Source: Proteiniborus ethanoligenes (lineage in GTDB: Bacteria; Bacillota; Clostridia; Tissierellales; Proteiniboraceae). Taken from it: a stretch of DNA of 64,000 bases. The notes below the pieces were generated by a model. The model had not been told where the DNA came from and ran no database searches. It was given only the letters and a program-made list of their open reading frames with translations. Every line of letters begins with the position of its first letter. Position 1 is the stretch's first letter. Location: positions 1-64,000 of the forward strand of contig NZ_FNQE01000015.1 in the NCBI RefSeq assembly GCF_900107485.1. The letters run 5' to 3'. Shown piece by piece: positions 9,325-17,972 of this stretch. Position numbers and translations under genes: made by a program.

Positions 9325-10059
9325 ATGTTTATTTGTGTATGCTCTGATATAGGAGAAGTTAGGAGTATTAATCAGGACTCATACTATTATTCAAAAGATG
9401 ACAGATTACCTATATTTGCGGTAGCAGATGGTATGGGTGGTCACAATGCAGGTGAAATAGCTAGTACGCTAGCTATTGAAATTATTGAAGAGAATTATAA
9501 CAGAGAAAAAGAAAATATCATTAATAGCAATCTTGACATTCCTAAGTTTATTAATTCAACCTTAGCTGAAGCAAATAACAGAATATTAAAAGAAGCTAGA
9601 GAAAATGAAAATTATAATGGCATGGGAACTACTGTGACTACTGGTATTATCTATAAAAATGAAATTTTCATAGGGCATGTAGGGGATAGCAGGGCATATT
9701 TATTAAGAAAAGATGAGTTACATCAGCTAACACAAGACCATTCTTTAGTAGCTGAGCTGGTTAGAAATGGAAGTATTAGTCTTGAAGAAGCTGTTAACCA
9801 TCCACAAAAGAATATTATTACTAGAGCTTTAGGAACTGACGAAGAAGTGAAAGTAGATATATTTAGTAGAAATATAGAAAAAGATGATATAATATTGCTA
9901 TGTACTGATGGCTTAACTAATTTGGTTAGTGATGACAGAATAAAAGAAGAAATAATCAATTGTGATGATTTAAGAAAAGTATGTGGCTTACTTACTGATG
10001 TAGCAAATAAGCTTGGCGGTTTTGATAATACAACTGTAATGATTGTTAAGATAAGTTGA
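9325..10059 (+). CDS. stp: PP2C-type protein Ser/Thr phosphatase
   Basis: The 244-residue PP2C/PPM phosphatase carries the metal-binding motifs VADGMGGHNAGE (around Asp35-Gly36), GHVGDSRAY and LCTDGLTNLV. In Firmicutes it reverses phosphorylation by the partner kinase PrkC, which is encoded 14 bases downstream. It is cytosolic. The ribosome-binding site (GTGGGGTG) is partly paired with TTAGCCAC just upstream, a weak fold I give little weight. Confidence 0.95.
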   Translation: MFICVCSDIGEVRSINQDSYYYSKDDRLPIFAVADGMGGHNAGEIASTLAIEIIEENYNREKENIINSNLDIPKFINSTLAEANNRILKEARENENYNGMGTTVTTGIIYKNEIFIGHVGDSRAYLLRKDELHQLTQDHSLVAELVRNGSISLEEAVNHPQKNIITRALGTDEEVKVDIFSRNIEKDDIILLCTDGLTNLVSDDRIKEEIINCDDLRKVCGLLTDVANKLGGFDNTTVMIVKIS

Positions 10060-10073
10060 AAGAAGGTGAAAAT

Positions 10074-12026
10074 ATGATTGGAAAAATATTGGGAAATAGA
10101 TATGAGATTGTTGAAAAAATTGGTGGTGGAGGGATGGCTTTAGTATATAAAGCCAGATGCAGACTTCTGAATAGATTTGTAGCCATTAAAATATTAAGAT
10201 CTGAGTTCATTAATGATGAAGAATTTATTAATAAATTTAGAAGAGAATCTCAAGCTGCTGCAAGCTTATCTCATCCAAATATTGTTAGCATTTATGATGT
10301 GGGCGTTGAAGATAATGTTTACTACATTGTAATGGAGTATGTCAATGGGAAAACCTTAAAACAATATATTAGAGAACAAGGGAAATTAAGCATAGAAGAG
10401 TCTTTAGATATTGCTATAAAAATTGCAGAAGCTTTAAGTCATGCTCATGAAAACCACATTGTTCATAGAGATATTAAGCCTCATAACATCTTAGTGACTG
10501 AGGATGGCAGAGTGAAGGTTACAGACTTTGGCATTGCTAGAGCTGCTACAGCATCTACTGTTACCAACACTAGTAATGTAATTGGCTCAGTTCATTATTT
10601 TTCTCCTGAGCAGGCTAGGGGAGGATATACTGATGAAAAATCAGATATTTATTCTTTAGGAGTAGTAATGTATGAAATGGTTACAGGTAGAGTCCCTTTC
10701 CAGGGCGATAGTCCTATTTCCGTGGCTTTAAAGCATATTCAAGAAGATATAGAACCGCCGTCATATTTTGATAGCTCCATATCAAAGAGCATAGAGAGCA
10801 TAATAATGAAATGTGTGCAAAAGGACCAAAGCTTAAGATATGGCAATATAGAATTATTGTTAAGTGATCTAAAGAAGGTAAGAGATAGAGAAGAAATAGA
10901 TATTGAGGACAATACAATATTCTATGATTCTCCTACAAGGATTATCCCAAGAATAGATGACGACCTAATCAACTCTACAGTGAAAGAATATGATGATGTT
11001 AAAAAGAAAAACAAGAAAAAAGTAGAGGATAATGAATATGAGCCTGAGAAAAAAGGAACTTCCAAAATAGTTACAATTACTGCAATTTTGCTAGCTTTTA
11101 TATTAACTCTTGGTTTTGCTGGAGGTTTTTTCTGGATTAGAGGTCAAATACAAGGAAAGGAAGTAACTGTTCCTAGTGTTGTTGGATTACATCGCGATGT
11201 AGCTGAACAACAACTTTTAGAAAAAGGGTTAGGGTTTAAGGTTAAAAATGAAGTTTTTAGTTCCAACTTTAAAGCAGGCCATATAGTGGAGCAGAGCATA
11301 GATGCAGGAAATACTGTAAAATCTGGTTTTCCAATTGAAGTTACTATAAGCAAGGGGGAACAAGAGGTAGATGTACCTGATGTAGTTAATAAGCATATTG
11401 ATGATGCTGAGGCTATTTTAGATAATCATGAATTAAAAAGTAGTGTTAAATATATTCCTAGTGATATACCTAAAGATTATGTTATAAGCCAAACACCAGA
11501 TGGAGCTAGTAGGGTTCCTGCTTGGTCAATAGTAAGTCTAGTTGTAAGCCAAGGCCCTGAAATTAAATATGTTGTTATGCCTAATGTTATTGGAGATAAT
11601 GTGGAAGATGCTAAAAAAGAGTTAACAGACTTAGGGCTTTTAGTAGAAATAAAAGAAGAAGAAAATGAAAATGTTGACAAGGGCATCGTAATATGGCAAA
11701 GCTTTACTGCAAATTCAGAAGTAGAGGAAAATACTACTGTAAATTTAACAGTAAGTAAAGGAATTGAAGCAGACAACAATTCTAATACAGGTGAAGGAAC
11801 AGGAACTGTAGAAGAAGATGTGGTGTATAATAATTTAACTATTATTTTGGCAAAGGATAAAAGTGAGGTCGAAGTTAAAATATATAGAATACAAGATAAT
11901 GAAAGAGAATTAGTATATAATCAAACTCATAATACAAACGAAGAATCAATTTCAGTTCCAGTTGAAGGCAAGAAAAGTGCTAAATATGAGGTGTATTTCG
12001 ACGGTGAATTTAAGGGAGAAATTTAA
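10074..12026 (+). CDS. prkC: Membrane Ser/Thr protein kinase with PASTA repeats
   Basis: The 650-residue protein has an N-terminal Hanks-type kinase domain (Lys39 in VAIK, HRDIKPHN at 131-138, DFG at 151-153), a juxtamembrane lysine-rich stretch, one transmembrane helix (about 332-355) and three extracellular PASTA repeats (starting near 366, 433 and 503), each opening with a VP/MP-x-V motif. PASTA domains bind muropeptides, and the kinase links cell-wall state or germination to cytosolic targets. A short extra C-terminal beta-rich tail follows the repeats. ATG at 10074 follows GAAGGTG; stp lies just upstream. Confidence 0.96.
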   Translation: MIGKILGNRYEIVEKIGGGGMALVYKARCRLLNRFVAIKILRSEFINDEEFINKFRRESQAAASLSHPNIVSIYDVGVEDNVYYIVMEYVNGKTLKQYIREQGKLSIEESLDIAIKIAEALSHAHENHIVHRDIKPHNILVTEDGRVKVTDFGIARAATASTVTNTSNVIGSVHYFSPEQARGGYTDEKSDIYSLGVVMYEMVTGRVPFQGDSPISVALKHIQEDIEPPSYFDSSISKSIESIIMKCVQKDQSLRYGNIELLLSDLKKVRDREEIDIEDNTIFYDSPTRIIPRIDDDLINSTVKEYDDVKKKNKKKVEDNEYEPEKKGTSKIVTITAILLAFILTLGFAGGFFWIRGQIQGKEVTVPSVVGLHRDVAEQQLLEKGLGFKVKNEVFSSNFKAGHIVEQSIDAGNTVKSGFPIEVTISKGEQEVDVPDVVNKHIDDAEAILDNHELKSSVKYIPSDIPKDYVISQTPDGASRVPAWSIVSLVVSQGPEIKYVVMPNVIGDNVEDAKKELTDLGLLVEIKEEENENVDKGIVIWQSFTANSEVEENTTVNLTVSKGIEADNNSNTGEGTGTVEEDVVYNNLTIILAKDKSEVEVKIYRIQDNERELVYNQTHNTNEESISVPVEGKKSAKYEVYFDGEFKGEI

Positions 12027-12050
12027 TAGTAACTATAGGAGGACTGATTA

Positions 12051-12926
12051 ATGCTAGAAGGAATAATAATCAAAGGAATAGGTGGCTTTTATTATGTTAA
12101 AGTTGGAGATAGGATTTACGAGTGCAGAGCTAGAGGTCTTTTTAGGAAAAACAAAATAATACCTCTAGTAGGAGATAGGGTCCTGATTAAAATTAACAAA
12201 GAAGATAACACCGGATATGTAGAGGAAATTTATGATAGAACTACAGAACTAATCAGACCGCCAGTAGCAAACGTAAATCAAGCTGTTATAGTTTTTGCTG
12301 TAAAAAAACCAGATCCTAATCTTTGGTTGTTAGACAGATTTTTGCTTCTTGCATCATACCAAGGCCTAGATGCGATTATTTGTATAAACAAATCAGATTT
12401 AGATGTAGATGGGGAAATTGACAATATTTATGACATCTATAAAAAGGCAGGGTATCAAATTATTAAAACTAGTTGTACTAATAGAATAGGCATTGATGAA
12501 TTAAAAAGACAATTGAAAGACAAAATAACAGTATTTGCAGGACCTTCTGGAGTGGGAAAATCAACGTTGCTCAACAATATACAATCAAATTTAAAGCTAC
12601 AGACTGGTGAAATTAGTCAAAAAACAAGTAGAGGAAAACATACAACCAGGCATGTAGAGCTTATAGAACTTGATTCAGGAGGTTGGGTTGTAGACACACC
12701 AGGGTTCAGTACTTTAGATATTGACTTTATAAAAGAGGACGAGCTAATAAAATATTTTATTGAAGTATATGATAGAAGTTCCTTATGTAGATTTTCAGGC
12801 TGTAGTCACAATAAAGAGCCTGGATGTGAAGTGAAGAAAGCAGTAGAAGAAAGAGAAATAAGTCAATCAAGATATGATAATTATCTTAGTATGCTACAAG
12901 AAGTAAAAGACATTAGGAGGTATTAG
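12051..12926 (+). CDS. rsgA: Ribosome small-subunit biogenesis GTPase RsgA
   Basis: The circularly permuted GTPase (291 residues) acts in late 30S maturation. Motif order is diagnostic: NKSD (113-116) precedes the P-loop GPSGVGKS (164-171) and DTPG (215-218). An N-terminal OB domain and a C-terminal zinc knuckle (Cys246, Cys251, His253, Cys259) are present. AGGAGG lies upstream of the ATG. The gene follows prkC and overlaps nothing; rpe starts one base after its stop. Confidence 0.96.
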   Translation: MLEGIIIKGIGGFYYVKVGDRIYECRARGLFRKNKIIPLVGDRVLIKINKEDNTGYVEEIYDRTTELIRPPVANVNQAVIVFAVKKPDPNLWLLDRFLLLASYQGLDAIICINKSDLDVDGEIDNIYDIYKKAGYQIIKTSCTNRIGIDELKRQLKDKITVFAGPSGVGKSTLLNNIQSNLKLQTGEISQKTSRGKHTTRHVELIELDSGGWVVDTPGFSTLDIDFIKEDELIKYFIEVYDRSSLCRFSGCSHNKEPGCEVKKAVEEREISQSRYDNYLSMLQEVKDIRRY

Positions 12927-12927
12927 C

Positions 12928-13575
12928 ATGATAAAGATAGCACCTTCTGTTTTATCAGCAGATTTTAGCAGGTTAGAAGAGCAAATTAAGCTAGTTGAAG
13001 AAGGCGGAGCTGATTATATTCACCTAGATGTTATGGATGGGCATTTTGTACCCAACATTACCTTTGGAGCACCAGTTATTAAAATGCTTAGAAAGGTAAC
13101 TCAAATACCCTTTGACGTACATTTAATGATAGAAAATCCAGACAGATATATTAAAGATTTTGTAGATGCAGGTGCAGATATAATTACTGTTCATGAAGAA
13201 GCAAGTATACATCTTCATAGAACAATACAATATATAAAAAGCTTTGGAGTTAAAGCTGGAGTTGCTCTTAACCCATCTACTTCTATAGAAAACATTAAAT
13301 ATGTTATCGATGAAGTTGATATGGTACTAATTATGACCGTAAATCCTGGCTTTGGTGGACAATATTTTATTGAACAGATGAAAGAGAAAATAATAGATTT
13401 AAAAAGGTTAATAGACAGCAAAAACTTGAATATAGATATTCAAGTGGATGGAGGAATCAAGCTAGATAACATTAAAGAGATAGCCTCATATGGGGCGAAT
13501 ATATTCGTGGCAGGCTCTGCTATATTCAATAGTTCGGATATAACTAATGTCACAAGAATGTTTAAAAATTTATAA
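12928..13575 (+). CDS. rpe: Ribulose-phosphate 3-epimerase
   Basis: This 215-residue TIM-barrel enzyme interconverts ribulose 5-phosphate and xylulose 5-phosphate. It has the N-terminal PSVLSADF segment, HLDVMDGHFVPNI metal-site residues, VHLMIENP, the NPGFGGQ loop and the VDGGI phosphate-binding end. AGGAGG is 6 bases ahead of the ATG. The rsgA-rpe pair followed by thiamine genes is typical of clostridia. Confidence 0.96.
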   Translation: MIKIAPSVLSADFSRLEEQIKLVEEGGADYIHLDVMDGHFVPNITFGAPVIKMLRKVTQIPFDVHLMIENPDRYIKDFVDAGADIITVHEEASIHLHRTIQYIKSFGVKAGVALNPSTSIENIKYVIDEVDMVLIMTVNPGFGGQYFIEQMKEKIIDLKRLIDSKNLNIDIQVDGGIKLDNIKEIASYGANIFVAGSAIFNSSDITNVTRMFKNL

Positions 13576-13626
13576 CTTTACAATTATTCATCTATTTGTT
13601 ATACTAAATGTTGATAAAAAAAATTT

Positions 13627-13712
13627 CACTAGGGGAGCATAAGTGCTGAGAGGAAGCCATTTAGGTTTCGACCCTATAACCTGATCTAGTTAATACTAGC
13701 GTAGGGAAGTGT
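13627..13712 (+). promoter_or_regulatory. TPP riboswitch (THI element)
   Basis: The highly conserved THI-box pieces appear in order: GGGGAGC, GTGCTGAGAGG, GACCCTATAACCTGATC, then TAGTTAATACTAGCGTAGGGAAG. This aptamer binds thiamine pyrophosphate. It is 96 bases upstream of thiT, with an intrinsic terminator between them, so high TPP should switch off thiT and thiN. Confidence 0.96.
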
Positions 13713-13766
13713 TTATATTTTGTTTTTCATTTTTAAAAAAATCATGAAAAATTATAGACACTAATC

Positions 13767-13807
13767 CCTCCCCAGGAAAACATTTAAAACTTAAGGGAGG
13801 TTTTTTT
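13767..13807 (+). terminator. Riboswitch expression platform: terminator containing the thiT SD
   Basis: CCTCCC (13767-13772) pairs with GGGAGG (13795-13800), followed by seven Ts and immediately by the thiT ATG. The 3' arm is the only plausible thiT ribosome-binding site, so the same hairpin could both end transcription and hide the site. Confidence 0.8.
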
Positions 13808-14359
13808 ATGGTAAAAAACAAAGCAGCAAGATTTTTAGCAGAAAGCGGTATTATGATAGCATTAGCTACTGTACTAAGCATGATTCCATTGTACAAAATG
13901 CCGTTTGGAGGCTCAGTAACAGCAGGTAGCATGATTCCAATTATACTTATTGGAATAAGGTGGGGTACATTGCCTGGATTATTAGCAGGAACAGTGTATG
14001 GATTGATACAAGCAGTTTTAGAGCCCTATATTGTTCATCCTCTTCAATTTCTTTTAGATTACCCGATAGCTTTTGGCTTATTAGGTCTATCTGGTATGTA
14101 TAGAAGCATAAAAAGCATTAAGCCAGAAAGCAAAACCATGGAATATGTTGGAGCAGTAATTGGAGTTTTTATAGCTATATTTGGAAGATTTATAAGCCAT
14201 GTTTTATCAGGAGTAGTGTATTTCTCAGAGAATGCAAAGGATCTTGATTCATGGTCATACTCTCTAAAATATAATGGAGGCTATTTAGGCGTAGAATTGA
14301 TTGTTTCTATAATAATTATTATGTTGATTTGGAAGCCTATTAGAAGAGAAATTAAATAA
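13808..14359 (+). CDS. thiT: ECF transporter thiamine-binding subunit ThiT
   Basis: The 183-residue integral membrane protein has about six hydrophobic segments and the ThiT/YuaJ signatures ESGIMIALATVLS, PFGGSVTAGSMIPI and the conserved VHPLQFLLDYP region. It is the substrate-capture component of an energy-coupling-factor importer; its shared ATPase and EcfT subunits are not in this window. The upstream TPP riboswitch supports thiamine as substrate. Confidence 0.95.
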   Translation: MVKNKAARFLAESGIMIALATVLSMIPLYKMPFGGSVTAGSMIPIILIGIRWGTLPGLLAGTVYGLIQAVLEPYIVHPLQFLLDYPIAFGLLGLSGMYRSIKSIKPESKTMEYVGAVIGVFIAIFGRFISHVLSGVVYFSENAKDLDSWSYSLKYNGGYLGVELIVSIIIIMLIWKPIRREIK

Positions 14360-14372
14360 GGTGAGTGATTTT

Positions 14373-15002
14373 ATGAAGGCATTAGTAGTATCTAATGGCA
14401 ATATTACAGATATTGATATAGAAGCCTATTTCAAAGATGCTGATATTGTTATATGTGCTGATGGTGGTGCTAGACACTTATTTAATAAAAACCTAATCCC
14501 TAACGTGATAGTAGGTGATTTAGATTCCTTAGATTATACTATTTTGAAAAAATTTGAGGATCTGGGGGTAAGGTTTCAAAAATATCAAGCATCAAAGGAC
14601 AAATCTGACACAGAATTAGCAATAGAATTTGCCATTTCTGAAGGAGCAATTGATATAATATTATGTGGTGCTACAGGCACTAGATTAGACCATACTATTG
14701 CCAACATTATGATGCTATATAAGCTGCTAGTTAATCAAAAGGTCAATATATCTATTGTAGATAGCCATAATGAAATATTTATAACAAAAAAACAGTTAAG
14801 ACTAAAGGAGAAAAAGGGATGCTTTATATCTATTATACCTTTAGTTGATTCTAAGGTCACTCTTAAGGGTTTTAAGTATGAAACAAATAATAGGAGATTT
14901 ACTCTAGGCTCTACATTAGGCATAAGTAATGTGATAAAGGATAATGAAGGAATAGTTATTATAGAAGAAGGAGCATGCTTAGTTATTAGATCAAGGGATT
15001 AA
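14373..15002 (+). CDS. thiN: Thiamine pyrophosphokinase
   Basis: The 209-residue enzyme converts imported thiamine to TPP, which makes functional sense directly after thiT. Family motifs include CADGGARHL, VGDLDSLD, the KDKSDTELA block and CGATGTRLDHT. ATG at 14373 is taken because AAGGTGAG (14358-14365) is well spaced; an in-frame GTG at 14361 is less likely. A strong terminator follows the stop. Confidence 0.95.
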   Translation: MKALVVSNGNITDIDIEAYFKDADIVICADGGARHLFNKNLIPNVIVGDLDSLDYTILKKFEDLGVRFQKYQASKDKSDTELAIEFAISEGAIDIILCGATGTRLDHTIANIMMLYKLLVNQKVNISIVDSHNEIFITKKQLRLKEKKGCFISIIPLVDSKVTLKGFKYETNNRRFTLGSTLGISNVIKDNEGIVIIEEGACLVIRSRD

Positions 15003-15012
15003 CACACATTTA

Positions 15013-15035
15013 AATCGGCTAATAGCCGATTTTTT
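15013..15035 (+). terminator. Rho-independent terminator after thiN
   Basis: AATCGGCT (15013-15020) and AGCCGATT (15024-15031) form a perfect 8-bp stem with a 3-base loop and a run of Ts. It closes the TPP-controlled thiT-thiN unit. Confidence 0.9.
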
Positions 15036-15095
15036 GTAACTTTTTATTCTATGCTGAATAAAATATAATATAGTAGCCTTATGAGGGGTGTCTCT

Positions 15096-15284
15096 ATGGG
15101 AAGGTATAGAAGATGGAATTGTAGACGTCATATTATTAATGGGAGTATAAAAAAGATATTAGGCATAGTACTAGCAGTATTAGGTGTTATTATTATAATA
15201 CAAATAATACCTTTAAAAGCATGGATTTTTGCCATAGGAATACTGTTAATTTGCCTAGGCTGGAGTTTGTTTAGAATTTTTTAG
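15096..15284 (+). CDS. Small two-helix membrane protein, function unknown
   Basis: I do not recognise this 62-residue protein. It begins with a strongly basic stretch (MGRYRRWNCRRH) and then has two hydrophobic segments (about residues 19-37 and 41-60) joined by a short loop, ending RIF. The positive-inside rule suggests a cytosolic N-terminus. ATG at 15096 follows GAGGGGTG; an in-frame ATG at 15081 has no ribosome-binding site. A TATAAT at 15064-15069 may be its -10. It is isolated between the thiN terminator and rpmB on the other strand. Confidence 0.65.
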   Translation: MGRYRRWNCRRHIINGSIKKILGIVLAVLGVIIIIQIIPLKAWIFAIGILLICLGWSLFRIF

Positions 15285-15312
15285 ACTTTATGCTAAGTAC
15301 TTAAAAAGATTA

Positions 15313-15349
15313 CAAAAAATCAGATAGGCTTCCATTCCACAGGAAGCCT
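15313..15349 (-). terminator. Terminator after rpmB
   Basis: On the - strand AGGCTTCC and GGAAGCCT (15342-15349 and 15326-15333) form a perfect 8-bp stem. A run of six T (as read on the - strand, 15314-15319) follows after six bases. The gap between stem and T-run makes it weaker than a classical terminator. Confidence 0.55.
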
Positions 15350-15353
15350 TTAA

Positions 15354-15545
15354 TTATAATGCTCTTTCAACATTACCTGATCTGATACATCTTGTACATA
15401 CATAAATTCTTTTTGGAGCACCGTTAACGATTGCTCTTATTCTACGTACATTTGGAGCCCAAGTTCTATTACTTTTCTTATTTGAGAAAGTCACTAAATG
15501 GCCTGACATTTTTCCCTTTCCACATACTTCACAGAATCTTGCCAT
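15354..15545 (-). CDS. rpmB: Ribosomal protein L28 (zinc-binding form)
   Basis: The 63-residue 50S protein has CEVCGKG near the N-terminus and CTRC near the C-terminus, the four-cysteine zinc ribbon of the C+ paralogue. This implies normal zinc supply; a C- paralogue, if any, is elsewhere. A perfect AAGGAGGTG precedes the ATG on the - strand. It is a single-gene unit with its own promoter and terminator, lying opposite to the asp23-fakA operon as in B. subtilis. Confidence 0.96.
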   Translation of the reverse strand: MARFCEVCGKGKMSGHLVTFSNKKSNRTWAPNVRRIRAIVNGAPKRIYVCTRCIRSGNVERAL

Positions 15546-15621
15546 ATTAAAACACCTCCTTAAAATCTAGGTTGACGATAATTAATATTTTATAAATACA
15601 TTTTCAAAATCAACACATCCT

Positions 15622-15651
15622 ATTGTATCATACACTAGATATTCTTTGCAA
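15622..15651 (-). promoter_or_regulatory. Sigma-A-type promoter for rpmB
   Basis: Read on the - strand, TTGCAA (15646-15651) and TACAAT (15622-15627) are separated by 18 bases. It points to rpmB, about 75 bases downstream. Confidence 0.65.
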
Positions 15652-15696
15652 TATGAAAGATAATATTATACTAAATTTTAATTATATATTCTAAAG

Positions 15697-15725
15697 TTGA
15701 AGATAATATAAATATAATGTAGAAT
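15697..15725 (+). promoter_or_regulatory. Promoter for the asp23-fakA-recG operon
   Basis: TTGAAG (15697-15702) and TAGAAT (15720-15725) are spaced by exactly 17 bases. Transcription should start near 15732, giving an untranslated leader of about 210 bases before asp23. Confidence 0.6.
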
Positions 15726-15728
15726 ATA

Positions 15729-15917
15729 GTTATAAAAATCCTTTAGGTATTTTTTATAACTAATAGGAAAGTTCTAATTCAGTATCTTTTATATATAAAA
15801 GAACTTGACTGCAATGAGTTTTAAGCAGATTGCAAAATCCTTGATTTCGTACAAGTAACTTATGTAGTGACTCAAGAAAAGCTTCCCTAATTTTAATGAG
15901 ATCATAGAAGCTTTTCT
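15729..15917 (+). promoter_or_regulatory. Structured leader before asp23
   Basis: The 396-base gap between rpmB and asp23 holds divergent promoters and a leader with four hairpins: AGTTATAAAAAT with ATTTTTTATAACT (about 15728-15761), AAGTTCT with AGAACTT (15769-15806), TGCAAT with ATTGCA (15810-15834), and a perfect 11-bp stem AGAAAAGCTTC with GAAGCTTTTCT (15875-15917). I recognise no known riboswitch or T-box sequence. No coding frame is credible here. Confidence 0.45.
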
Positions 15918-15941
15918 CATATTTTAAAAGGAGGACTGTAA

Positions 15942-16298
15942 ATGGCAGGTAAATTGACTAATAAATATGGTTCAATAAGTATTGATGAAAGTGTAATAGA
16001 AACCATCGCTGGATTAGCAGCTATTGAAAGCTATGGTCTAGTTGGCATGTCAAATAGAAATGCTACTGATGGATTAGTTGAACTACTAAAAAAAGATCAT
16101 GTTAAAAAGGGTGTAAAAGTTTTTACAGATGATGACAGAATAATTGTAGACTTATATATAGTTGTGCAGTTTGGAACAAAAATTTCTGTTGTGGCAGATA
16201 ATGTAATTGAAAAAGTAAAATATAATATTGAAAGTATGACTGGATTAAAAGTAGAAAAAGTGAACATAAATATACAGGGAGTAAGAGTACAAAAGTAG
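15942..16298 (+). CDS. Asp23/Gls24 family envelope stress protein (YloU)
   Basis: The 118-residue protein has the Asp23 layout: an N-terminal GSISIDESVIETIAGLAA segment, a central beta-rich IVDLYIVVQFG stretch and a C-terminal VEKVNINIQGVR end. Family members sit near the membrane and respond to cell-envelope stress. It is almost always paired with the fatty-acid kinase gene, here 18 bases downstream. AGGAGG precedes the ATG. Confidence 0.92.
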   Translation: MAGKLTNKYGSISIDESVIETIAGLAAIESYGLVGMSNRNATDGLVELLKKDHVKKGVKVFTDDDRIIVDLYIVVQFGTKISVVADNVIEKVKYNIESMTGLKVEKVNINIQGVRVQK

Positions 16299-16316
16299 GC
16301 TAAGGAGGTGCTTATA

Positions 16317-17948
16317 TTGAAAATCGAATATGTAGATGGGAACATTCTAAAAAAATCATTTATTGGAGCTGCAAATTGTCTTGAAAAAAATAAAGAAATA
16401 GTTAATGCACTGAATGTATTTCCTGTTCCTGATGGCGATACTGGAACTAACATGTCATTGACTATGCAGTCTGCTATTAAACAAATAAGGACATTAGAAA
16501 CTGATAATATAGATAAAATAGTATCTGCTGCTTCTAATGGCTCTTTAATGGGAGCTAGAGGTAATTCTGGTGTTATATTATCTCAGCTATTCAGAGGTTT
16601 TGCAAAAGAACTCGCAGGAGCAGAAAAAATAAATACTAGTATATTGGCAAATGCTTTTAAAGCTGGATCAGATACTGCTTATAAGGCAGTTATGAAGCCT
16701 ATTGAAGGTACTATCTTAACAGTTGCTAGAGAATGTGCTGAAATGGCTATTAATATATCAAAAAAGGAAACCGATATTGTTGAATTTATGAGATTAGTTA
16801 TAAAGCATGGAGAAGAAACTTTATCTAAAACACCTGATATGTTACCTGTATTAAAGCAAGCTGGGGTAGTTGATGCAGGTGGAAAAGGACTTATTATGAT
16901 ACTTACAGGAGCTTTAGAAGCTTTAACAGGAAAAGAAGAGACTATAATTGAAGAAACTATAGCAAGAGATGATTCTTTGCATACATATACAGAAACAGAT
17001 GAAGATATTAAATATGGCTATTGTACTGAATTCATAATTAATAATTCATCCTTGGAAAGTGAACTCTTTAGAGATGAAATTATAGGATATGGAGACTCTA
17101 TGCTTGTAGTGGGTGGAGAAAACATTATAAAAGTACATATTCATACTAATGATCCTGGAGAAGTATTGCAGAAAGCTTTGCAATATGGAGAGCTAATAGA
17201 TATTAAAATAGATAATATGAGATATCAGCATAGGAACAATGACTTTAATGATGCAGCCACATCTAATAAGGAAGAAGTAATAATGGAAAATAAAAAATAT
17301 AGCTTTATTACAGTATCCATGGGTGAAGGGCTTGCTAATGTATTTAAAGATTTGAATGTTGATTATGTAATAGCTGGTGGTCAAACAATGAATCCAAGTA
17401 CAGAAGACATCCTAAATGCTGTTGATAATGTTAAAGGAGAAAATATTATTATTTTGCCTAATAATAGCAACATTATATTAGCTGCTACACAGGCTAAGGA
17501 GTTAAGCTCTAAAAGAGTAGAGGTGCTACCAACAAAAACTATTCCACAAGGAATAGCTGCTGTAGTTGCTTTTGACGAAGAGCTTAACATAGAAGAAAAT
17601 ATGGAAAATATGAAAGACGCAATTGAAGTTGTAAAGACTGGTCAAGTAACTTTTTCAGTTAGAGATACAGTTATTGACGAAAAAGAGATTAAAAAAGACG
17701 ATATAATGGGAATATATGATGGAGATATTAAGATAATAGGAAATGATATACAAGATGTAGCTTTTGAACTAGTAAAAACTATGGTAGCTGATGAAAATGG
17801 CTTAGTAACCATTTTTTATGGTGATGAAATGACTGAAGATGATGCTATAGAGTTGGCAAATAAAATAGAAGAGGAATTAGAAGATTTTGACATTGAAATA
17901 ATTAATGGAGGACAACCTCTTTATTATTATTTAATTTCAGTTGAATAA
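16317..17948 (+). CDS. fakA: Fatty acid kinase catalytic subunit (DhaL-like)
   Basis: This 543-residue protein (YloV/DAK2 family) phosphorylates fatty acids presented by a FakB carrier so they can enter phospholipid synthesis. The N-terminal DhaL domain has the Mg-ATP motif NVFPVPDGDTGTNM (residues 33-46) and GARGNSGVILSQ. The middle and C-terminal domains match the family. The start is TTG at 16317, 8 bases after AAGGAGG; a GTG at 16308 overlaps that site. No fakB gene is in the window; host plsX may supply acyl-phosphate for the same pathway. Confidence 0.92.
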   Translation: MKIEYVDGNILKKSFIGAANCLEKNKEIVNALNVFPVPDGDTGTNMSLTMQSAIKQIRTLETDNIDKIVSAASNGSLMGARGNSGVILSQLFRGFAKELAGAEKINTSILANAFKAGSDTAYKAVMKPIEGTILTVARECAEMAINISKKETDIVEFMRLVIKHGEETLSKTPDMLPVLKQAGVVDAGGKGLIMILTGALEALTGKEETIIEETIARDDSLHTYTETDEDIKYGYCTEFIINNSSLESELFRDEIIGYGDSMLVVGGENIIKVHIHTNDPGEVLQKALQYGELIDIKIDNMRYQHRNNDFNDAATSNKEEVIMENKKYSFITVSMGEGLANVFKDLNVDYVIAGGQTMNPSTEDILNAVDNVKGENIIILPNNSNIILAATQAKELSSKRVEVLPTKTIPQGIAAVVAFDEELNIEENMENMKDAIEVVKTGQVTFSVRDTVIDEKEIKKDDIMGIYDGDIKIIGNDIQDVAFELVKTMVADENGLVTIFYGDEMTEDDAIELANKIEEELEDFDIEIINGGQPLYYYLISVE

Positions 17949-17972
17949 TCTAATTATATATTAATATAAATC

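Noticed and set aside
15729-15917. T-box or known riboswitch before asp23
   Set aside because: I see no T-box TGGN antiterminator motif, no S-turn sequence and no aptamer signature; the gene products are not typical targets either.
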